Shown here: one piece after another, positions 27,001 to 30,754 of the stretch | How the letters are laid out: each line of letters starts with the position of its first letter | How positions within the stretch are numbered: the first letter of the stretch is position 1 | Source: an uncultured Eggerthellaceae bacterium | GTDB taxonomy: Bacteria; Actinomycetota; Coriobacteriia; Coriobacteriales; Eggerthellaceae | DNA: 30,754 nt | NCBI GenBank assembly: GCA_910588905.1 | Contig: CAJURZ010000023.1 | Location: 1-30,754, forward strand | Direction: 5' to 3' | Made by a program: the position numbers and the translations under genes | The notes under the pieces: model-generated | Database searches by the model: none | Told to the model about the DNA's origin: nothing | Seen by the model: only the letters and a program-made list of their open reading frames with translations

Positions 27001-27492
27001 CAGGCCCTCCACGCCCTCTATGGCTCCCGCTGAGAGGTCATCACCCACCGCCAAACGGATAGGGCGCTCCCAATGGGCATCGGCGGGAGGAAGGGCCCTG
27101 ATCAAGGCCTGAGCGCTGGTCACTACGATGACATCTCTGCCGCTGGCCAGAGCATCCAGCGCCTCCAACCGGTGGGCCACCACCGAAGGAGATGCCGGTG
27201 TACCCACGCCAGGAACGTCATCCCGCTCAGGGAAGCGCAAGACTGCGTCATCCCCCACATAGGAACGCAGATTGCGCGCGAAAGCCGAGGCCGCTTCTTC
27301 ACCGGAGATGATCACCAGGGTAGGTTGGGGCTTGGAAGCGAAACGGGCGGCCACGAGCATCGGCCGCGCCGATGCAGCCACTCCCAAGGTAGCGTCTTGG
27401 CCCGCGTCCAGCTTCCCCCAGAACCCGTCCAGGCAGCCAGAATCCTTCAGGGCCTTCTGAATGGGCTCTATGAGCATAAGCGGTGATGCCAT
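23998..27492 (-). CDS. mfd: Transcription-repair coupling factor Mfd
   Basis: Superfamily 2 translocase that pushes stalled RNA polymerase off DNA lesions and recruits UvrA. 1164 residues in the usual order: UvrB-like N-terminal part (about 1-400); RNA polymerase interaction domain at about 490-550 with GDYVVHSTYGIALFKDI; helicase motor with Walker A GDVGFGKTE (641-649), DEEQRFG and LSATPIPRTMQMA, then LKGRVGRSATQAYAYF; C-terminal TRCF domain to ~1130. ATG at 27492 overlaps the protease gene by 25 bases; ATG at 27477 would overlap by 10. Either way expression is coupled to the genes upstream. Confidence 0.97.
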   Translation of the reverse strand: MASPLMLIEPIQKALKDSGCLDGFWGKLDAGQDATLGVAASARPMLVAARFASKPQPTLVIISGEEAASAFARNLRSYVGDDAVLRFPERDDVPGVGTPASPSVVAHRLEALDALASGRDVIVVTSAQALIRALPPADAHWERPIRLAVGDDLSAGAIEGVEGLDDLKRTLEEMGYQNTGELDGPGTFATQGGTVDIFPGNADFPVRIDLFGDEVEEMRRIVSATGQTISGLDSIAIYPVTEFPLSAQTLARARASLEKPALTNKAARELFTCLEEGLRFEGAEALLPYIFPKTATIGDYAGADSLCALIEPRSLMDNMTHEKERMDERLSASSFPIQGLYTEPLAVTFGRGERATYLSIMQVGSASDDDLPVKRTDVAGVPERLFGKLRTWTEARYLCLLSVPDGRAREGLKLELVDHGLPIRDVADETGENPEALRRGVVNIVEEDIPLGLIIPKAKLALVSLNDTKRMNAEGSQRRQVDITQITFPYAPGDYVVHSTYGIALFKDIVLREIDGVERDYIELDYAEGDKLFLPIDQFDKVTRYVGPEGVKPKITRLDSTDWSRAMTRARKATRKLAFDLVDVYARRAAAKGHSFPVDTPWMQQMEESFPYQETPDQLRAIQDVFRDMRSKRPMDRLICGDVGFGKTEVAIRAAFAAAQDGRQVMVLCPTTILAQQHYTSFKERMEPFGMRVDVLSRFRSPAQQKASLAGFASGEVNVLVGTHRLLSRDVNPHELGLVIIDEEQRFGVGHKEQFKNLRESVDVLTLSATPIPRTMQMATSGVRDMSLILTPPDDRLPVKVHVGEWDPDVVSAAIRYELARKGQVYYVSNRVRTIEDALERVAVAAPEARVGVAHGKMTKDELERVMEDFAAGELDVLVATTIIESGIDNPHTNTLIIEDSQRLGLSQMYQLKGRVGRSATQAYAYFMFPEDAYLSEDAHARLMALADNQDLGSGMRIALKDLEIRGAGDILGAEQSGNMSAVGFDLFSQMLNRAVSEVRSSPGGDVLPERDMSDITVNIPGHTYFSAEYLPDIPERVLWYRKVASAYTVEEVDSLESELEQAYPGMPPEAKSLFQKARLRAYVARRGITNVSVSAGKLNLEDAALDREQRIRLKRSGGRYLPEKKKAIIPVSKLPLAADEEEDMASVVLRYLRGILEGDAEDD

Positions 27493-28034
27493 CCCTTCAT
27501 AACGCTCTTGCCGCTCTCCTTGATGCGGATATCATGACCCCGCAGCACCAGATCAGCCAGAACGGCATCCACTAGATCCGGCAGAGCATCGAAGACCGGT
27601 TGGCTGAGCCCTACCGTGACCACCTCAGGAGAACGATTCAAGACCTGCATCCCGAAGCACTTGCCTTCCGCCTCATAGCCCAGAAGAGCCGCCGCATCGA
27701 AGAGATCGACGAGCTTGAGATCATGGAGCGATGCCATGGCACCGCTGTGACGTGCCATATCCTCAGGAGCGAATTCGAAGACAGTGCCCGGAGGCTCTTC
27801 GGTACCATCCACGGCATCCACCGTGATGATATAGTCTGCTTCATCGACCCGTTCCACCATATTCAGGCTCATGCAACCTACATCCAAGAGCTCCACCTCA
27901 GGGGGAAGGTCATAGGCGGCGGTGAGCTCTTCGAAGACGGCCGGGCCCACTCCGTCATCCATCATGAGCGTGCTGCCCACACAGAAGACCACCACCTTCT
28001 CAGGAGCCGCCCCGTCACGCTCAGGCAGCGACAT
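27468..28034 (-). CDS. Peptidase M52 (hydrogenase-maturation-type) protease
   Basis: Family M52 endopeptidases remove the C-terminal tail of the NiFe-hydrogenase large subunit after nickel insertion. The 188-residue protein shows the three metal-ligand positions when aligned by eye to E. coli HybD: D27 in MMDDGVGP (HybD Glu16), D73 in TVDAV (Asp62) and H104 in SLHDLKLVDL (His93). A short N-terminal extension (1-13) precedes the first strand VVVFCVG. It overlaps the membrane-protein gene by 14 bases and mfd by up to 25 bases. No hydrogenase subunit or hyp gene lies in the window, so its target is elsewhere on the chromosome or is not a hydrogenase. Confidence 0.83.
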   Translation of the reverse strand: MSLPERDGAAPEKVVVFCVGSTLMMDDGVGPAVFEELTAAYDLPPEVELLDVGCMSLNMVERVDEADYIITVDAVDGTEEPPGTVFEFAPEDMARHSGAMASLHDLKLVDLFDAAALLGYEAEGKCFGMQVLNRSPEVVTVGLSQPVFDALPDLVDAVLADLVLRGHDIRIKESGKSVMKGWHHRLCS

Positions 28035-28446
28035 AGGGCCTCAGCTCCAGATTGTAATAGGTGGCCAAAGCGATGAAGAGGATGCCGATGATGGCGGAGA
28101 CCACTGCCCAGATGCGCTGACGCTTGAGATACTCCGCCCGGCTCACTCCCCTATCCTCCGCCCGATGGGCAGCTATGGGCTGAGCCACGATGGCGAAGGC
28201 CACGGTGACTCCCAGGAGCAGGAGAAGGGTGAGCACCGCTATCACCAGCGCCAAAGGCGTGGGTTCTTGGACAGCCCCGTAGAAGACGTTATCCGCCAAG
28301 AGCCACGCGGGGTAGAACAAGATGGTGGCCCAGAAACCATGGGCAGGCCCCCAGATGGGCGGCATGAGGAGCGCTCCTATATTGAGCCGGGGAAGGCCCT
28401 TCAGGAATGCGTCTTCGCGAGCGATCTGTTCGTCAGTAAGCGTCAT
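28021..28446 (-). CDS. Small membrane protein with three or four TM segments
   Basis: Family not recognised. The 141-residue protein has an acidic N-terminus, a semi-hydrophobic Trp/Pro-rich stretch (IGALLMPPIWGPAHGFWATILFY-like, about 23-45), a strong helix at about 66-90, a basic cytoplasmic-type loop, and a helix at about 111-130. It heads the overlapping run leading to the M52 protease, mfd and gltX. No Shine-Dalgarno precedes ATG 28446, and a TAGAAT -10-like box lies only nine bases upstream, consistent with a leaderless message. Confidence 0.7.
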   Translation of the reverse strand: MTLTDEQIAREDAFLKGLPRLNIGALLMPPIWGPAHGFWATILFYPAWLLADNVFYGAVQEPTPLALVIAVLTLLLLLGVTVAFAIVAQPIAAHRAEDRGVSRAEYLKRQRIWAVVSAIIGILFIALATYYNLELRPYVAA

Positions 28447-28455
28447 GGTGGTGTG

Positions 28456-28461
28456 ATTCTA
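28456..28461 (-). promoter_or_regulatory. -10-like box suggesting a leaderless transcript
   Basis: TAGAAT on the minus strand, nine bases before the ATG at 28446, where no ribosome binding site exists. Actinobacterial leaderless messages typically have a TANNNT box at this distance. No convincing -35 box is seen. The 20-bp palindrome starts 38 bases further upstream. Confidence 0.4.
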
Positions 28462-28499
28462 CACGAAAAGGCCTCCAGAGCATGCAGCACCACCTGTAA

Positions 28500-28519
28500 G
28501 GGTCGAACATGTTCGACCC
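28500..28519. repeat. Perfect 20-bp palindrome, copy 1
   Basis: GGGTCGAACATGTTCGACCC reads the same on both strands. It is similar to, but not, an SOS box: the TCGAAC and GTTCGA half-sites are 2 bases apart rather than 4. It opens the ~150-bp repeat unit and lies upstream of the membrane-protein gene. Confidence 0.85.
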
Positions 28520-28649
28520 CAAGCGGCACACCTCCGAAAACCCCGCAGGTATGCACAGAACACAACCCTCATCCCGCTGCTTTGCAGCGACTGTAAGTTA
28601 GGCGGCGGGAGGAGCTGTCAGGAGAGTCGTCCTCTTGCGCCGCACATGC
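28500..28649. repeat. ~150-bp direct repeat, copy 1
   Basis: About 89% identical by eye to 29248-29400, in the same orientation. Unit structure: 20-bp palindrome, a linker with GCAGGTATGCACAG, a CGCTGC-TTT-GCAGCG hairpin (28575-28589), TTAGGCGGC, and a tail GTCAGGAGAGTCGTCCTCTT that resembles the REP-like hairpin at 29494. No coding potential. It ends four bases before the 80-codon ORF on the other strand. Confidence 0.85.
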
Positions 28650-28653
28650 CTCC

Positions 28654-28896
28654 TTACGCATTACCCGCATCACTTGCATCTGACCCGGAATCCTCGTACG
28701 CATATCTTCCAGCCATTATGTTCAAAGCGATCAAAATATCATCTGACTTTGCTTCTTTGTTCTCCCTCATATATTCGATGATCTCATCCTCAAGTCCATC
28801 CATTCGAGCAAAAACCGGAAGGGCGTTCACGAAATCAGAATATGTGTCTGGGACCTGCTGAGCGAGTTCAGTGATCATCCGCTTTCTATCGATCAT
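28654..28896 (-). CDS. Small acidic hypothetical protein, possible orphan immunity protein
   Basis: Family not recognised. The 80-residue acidic protein is probably helical and cytoplasmic, without signal or membrane segments: MIDRKRMITELAQQVPDTYS is followed by DFVNALPVFARM, a helix-like LEDEIIEYMRENKEAKSDDI, and a Ser/Asp/Ala tail. ATG 28896 has GAGAG five bases upstream; ATG at 28878 is an alternative. Base composition is AT-richer than the core genes. It lies alone between two direct repeats, next to a toxin/immunity pair, which suggests an orphan immunity gene. That role is inference only. Confidence 0.55.
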   Translation of the reverse strand: MIDRKRMITELAQQVPDTYSDFVNALPVFARMDGLEDEIIEYMRENKEAKSDDILIALNIMAGRYAYEDSGSDASDAGNA

Positions 28897-29135
28897 CGAT
28901 TCTCTCTTTTCTCGTGATGATCCCGTCGCCTAGGTCATAGTGCCATAGGATGGCTTAAATGACATGATCGTACATCATGCTATCGCGAGCGTAGGCAAGC
29001 AAGGCAGAGAAAGATCCTTGCGAAGGCCGCTTCGGGTCAGATCCCAACATCAAAAATCATGGCGAACGCGCTTCGCGCGGAGGATGCGTTGCGCGAAGAC
29101 CACGCGCAACACGTTCATTGCGGCACCTGCCGGGT

Positions 29136-29249
29136 AACCTGACGTATAGGATTCATCCAGGTACAACCCCAGACGAATCACAATCCGCCCCACAAACAAC
29201 CTGACATGCATGGTTCATCCGATGAAAACCTGACATGTCCTGCATAGGG
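29136..29249. repeat. Three degenerate AACCTGAC repeats
   Basis: AACCTGAC begins units at 29136, 29198 and 29227. The first two match at 18 of 23 positions (ending TTCATCC); the third matches mainly in its first 11 bases and runs into the second 22-bp palindrome. Confidence 0.55.
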
Positions 29250-29268
29250 GTCGAACATGTTCGACCCC
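29247..29268. repeat. Perfect 22-bp palindrome, copy 2
   Basis: Same core as 28500-28519 with one further G-C pair on each end. It opens the second copy of the long repeat. Confidence 0.85.
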
Positions 29269-29400
29269 AAGCGCCACACCCCCGAAAACCCGGCAGGTAT
29301 GCACAGGTCGCAACCCCCCCCCTCCCGCTGCTTTGCAGCGGGCGTTAGTTAGGCGGCAGGAGGAGCTGTCAGGAGAGTCGTCCTCTTGCGCCGCACACGC
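29247..29400. repeat. ~150-bp direct repeat, copy 2
   Basis: Same order of parts as copy 1; its internal hairpin is a perfect 8-bp CCCGCTGC-TTT-GCAGCGGG (29324-29342). Differences from copy 1 are about 14 substitutions and a 3-base indel in a C-run, counted by eye. The stem gained two pairs relative to copy 1, hinting that structure matters. A frame of 84 codons across it (29469-29215) looks spurious. Confidence 0.85.
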
Positions 29401-29493
29401 TTGAGCGTGAAGCACGTGCGCTTGAGGACGCCCCAGAAACGTCAGCAGGAATCTATTGGCTGATGACATTATCCCCGTCCTCTGACATCCCTT

Positions 29494-29520
29494 GAGTCAA
29501 GAGAACCGTCCCCTTGACTC
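29494..29520. repeat. REP-like hairpin after the immunity gene
   Basis: GAGTCAAG-AGAACCGTCCC-CTTGACTC: an 8-bp perfect stem with an 11-base loop, nine bases beyond the stop at 29530. No T-run follows in the direction of the gene, so a REP-type element is likelier than a terminator. From memory, similar GGGGACGGTTCTC palindromes are dispersed in several Gram-positive genomes and associated with IS200-like (Y1) transposases; none is encoded here. Confidence 0.6.
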
Positions 29521-29529
29521 TTTATCACA

Positions 29530-30288
29530 TCAACCCAGCATCCCCGTCCTCATTGGGTTAGCGCAATGGGTTTGCATCCTAAAATCGCTTCGCAGCAACT
29601 CGGCATGTTCATCCTGAATAAAGTTCGGTAGATCATAGCTATTGAATTGCTCCCAGCAGTTATAGATGTCATCCAAAGACTTCAGGTCGTCGGAGTCATC
29701 GAGACAAAGGTCCCTCAGCCTCTCCTTCTCCGTTTCCAAGAAATGCATGCATCTCTTATGCATGCATTCACTTAGATCCTGTCTTGTCTTGGCACCTTCA
29801 GGCCAAAAATTATGATAGTTAAAAATATCACCGCGCTCTAAGTAATAAAAATCATCATCAATCTCATATAGAGATAATGCGGGGTCATCGAATTCTTCCC
29901 AACGATGATATAACCAGTTAACAGCAACATAGAAGAGCTGCTCAAAACCATACTCCCATTCGATCAAAGATATGCTCTCTATAAGTGCAGATATCAAAGA
30001 GTCCCTGAGAACAAGACTGGGCCTTGATTCAAAATGCAACAGCGCGAGTTGTTTTACAACCTCATCGGAATCCTCATCCAAGACATCGAGAGCATAGTCA
30101 AGCAACGAACGTTCCGGCAGATAACCTCCTGACACAGCCAGAATGACTAACGCCCAATTGAGTTGGACCTGATCGCTTAATTCATCCAATGTGATATTGG
30201 CGCACAGGGAATTATAAGGAGCCATCACCTGAAGCCCATATCTTTTCGCAAAGCTTCTCTGTGCAATCATTGAATTGTCGTCAACCAT
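29530..30288 (-). CDS. DUF2247-like protein, probable immunity partner
   Basis: The 252-residue acidic cytoplasmic protein shows no signal peptide or membrane helix. LNWALVILAVSGGYLPERSLLDYAL, then NWLYHRWEEFDDPALSLYEID and FYYLERGDIFNYHNFWPEG, resemble the DUF2247 family by eye (W at the first helix, DP-x4-YE-I-x-D-F-Y). The assignment is from memory. ATG at 30288 shares one base with the stop of the toxin frame (TAATG), the classic arrangement of a toxin and its immunity gene. AT-richer than the core genome, pointing to transfer. The last codons fall inside an imperfect inverted repeat (AACCCA/TGGGTT, 29532-29559), so the C-terminus may be a recombination product. Confidence 0.7.
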   Translation of the reverse strand: MVDDNSMIAQRSFAKRYGLQVMAPYNSLCANITLDELSDQVQLNWALVILAVSGGYLPERSLLDYALDVLDEDSDEVVKQLALLHFESRPSLVLRDSLISALIESISLIEWEYGFEQLFYVAVNWLYHRWEEFDDPALSLYEIDDDFYYLERGDIFNYHNFWPEGAKTRQDLSECMHKRCMHFLETEKERLRDLCLDDSDDLKSLDDIYNCWEQFNSYDLPNFIQDEHAELLRSDFRMQTHCANPMRTGMLG

Positions 30289-30754
30289 TAATTGTTTCCA
30301 ACTTTCTGGTTAGTTTTGCCTGTAATGACACCGCCTTTGACGAAGAACTGATGAGAAACTGCCCCATCGGCCTCTAATGCGTATTCAAATATGCCTTTGT
30401 GTCCATTTACCTCCCCTTCAACTTGCAAAAGAATACCTGTGCCGCCATCGTTGCTAAATACTGTTCCTTTTGATAGATAACCTTCGTCTAAAAACAACCC
30501 GGCGCGATGAAAGTCATCTGCTTTACTCATTTTGATTGCGCTACCTTTCCTTTCAGCATTCACAATTAAACGGGCGGCATCGGCGGAATTCTTGATCGTC
30601 GTATTTCCTATCGTAACCTCTCCACCAACGATTGCCTTCGGGATAAAGGTGTTCCTTATCATCTCCTTGGCGCCTGCCCCTAAAGCAAGCTTCCCGCCAG
30701 TTTCAACCTTCGAAACGCCTCCGGCGCTAAGCACTTCGATCAAGGACAGAACGC
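30288..30754 (-). CDS. C-terminal part of a probable polymorphic toxin, 5' end outside window
   Basis: The frame is open to the window edge (an in-frame TTG at 30743 is not convincing as a start), so only the last ~155 residues are seen. A Gly/Ala-rich linker (LSAGGVSKVETGGKLALGAG) leads to a compact module with SKADDFHRAGLFLDEG, NDGGTGILLQVEGEVNGHKGI and VSHQFFVKGGVITGKTNQ. The H-x-FxxGGxxTGxxNQ ending is, as I recall, typical of small toxin modules at the ends of RHS-type and related polymorphic toxins; I cannot name the family. The overlapping downstream gene looks like its immunity protein. Low GC relative to the core genes supports transfer. Confidence 0.65.
   Translation of the reverse strand, partial: VLSLIEVLSAGGVSKVETGGKLALGAGAKEMIRNTFIPKAIVGGEVTIGNTTIKNSADAARLIVNAERKGSAIKMSKADDFHRAGLFLDEGYLSKGTVFSNDGGTGILLQVEGEVNGHKGIFEYALEADGAVSHQFFVKGGVITGKTNQKVGNN

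Larger units (their letters stand above)
28897..29529. other. Gene-free accessory stretch with repeats
   Basis: 633 bases without a convincing gene. It holds three CCTGAC-type repeats (29136-29249), the second copy of the ~150-bp repeat (29247-29400) and a REP-like hairpin (29494-29520). From 28897 to 29135 I see only short frames, one of 31 codons (29050-28955, minus), and no recognisable RNA. Confidence 0.6.

Noticed and set aside
28500..28519. Palindrome as an SOS (LexA) box
   Set aside because: Half-sites fit but the spacing is 2 instead of 4 bases, and the site lies inside a repeated element rather than at a repair-gene promoter.
28955..29050. 31-codon minus-strand frame (starts MLGSDPKRPSQGS)
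   Set aside because: Codon use looks plausible but it is too short, has no ribosome binding site and no family I recognise; it may be a decayed gene end.
28897..29246. tRNA gene or integration site in the accessory stretch
   Set aside because: No cloverleaf, T-loop GTTCGANTC pattern with matching stems, or CCA end found; no integrase gene other than the Xer protein at the far end.
28500..29400. CRISPR array
   Set aside because: Only two long copies 747 bases apart with no regular spacers and no cas genes.
29215..29469. 84-codon minus-strand frame across the second long repeat
   Set aside because: Spans the palindrome and hairpin of the repeat, is not preserved in copy 1, and its Cys/Pro-rich translation looks non-coding.
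29494..29520. Hairpin as an intrinsic terminator of the immunity gene
   Set aside because: No T-run follows on the minus strand, and the sequence is related to the tails of the long repeats, so a REP-like element is a better explanation.

Overview
The window looks like a chromosomal segment of a high-GC actinobacterium. Class Coriobacteriia (Olsenella/Collinsella-like) is my best guess, inferred from the gene content: a TIGR01906/DUF1461 membrane protein, PPDK with its regulatory protein, a two-subunit GlyRS, TrmFO, and many GTG/TTG starts. I could not confirm this with a search. Nearly all genes lie on the minus strand, so transcription runs from high to low coordinates. No tRNA, rRNA, CRISPR array or transposase gene was found.

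Layout, in the direction of minus-strand transcription. (a) 30754-29530: an AT-richer accessory block holding the C-terminal end of a probable polymorphic toxin and, overlapping it by one base, a DUF2247-like probable immunity gene. (b) 29529-28447: an accessory, repeat-rich stretch with a REP-like hairpin, two direct copies of a ~150-bp repeat that each begin with a perfect 20-22-bp palindrome, degenerate CCTGAC repeats, and one 80-codon ORF between the two big repeats. (c) 28446-22392: a tightly overlapping run encoding a small membrane protein, an M52 (hydrogenase-maturation-type) protease, mfd and gltX, ending in strong hairpins. (d) 21439-22305: the only plus-strand gene, a DUF1461 membrane protein convergent with gltX. 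(e) 21358-20009: a glutathionylspermidine-synthase-like ATP-grasp protein. (f) 19872-18123: rpsP-khpA-rimM-trmD behind a clear promoter. (g) 17940-6718: lepB, glyQ, glyS, ppsR, a GT-C-like membrane protein, ppdK, mtnA, azlC, azlD. (h) 6595-1: rplS behind its own promoter, then rnhB, yraN, comM, dprA, trmFO and a xerC/xerD-type recombinase cut by the window edge just after its catalytic tyrosine.

Blocks (f) and (h) are two halves of an ancient ribosome/RNA-modification/DNA-processing gene order, known for example from Mycobacterium (rpsP-KH-rimM-trmD-rplS-lepB-rnhB-yraN-comM-dprA-xerC) and Bacillus. Here the metabolic and translation genes of block (g) separate trmD from rplS. Within block (g), ppsR and ppdK form a functional pair: PpsR would switch PPDK on and off at the Thr two residues before the catalytic His. 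comM, dprA and yraN fit DNA uptake and processing. The part most likely to hold something new is 28447-30754, a toxin/immunity locus next to repeats that could drive cassette reshuffling.
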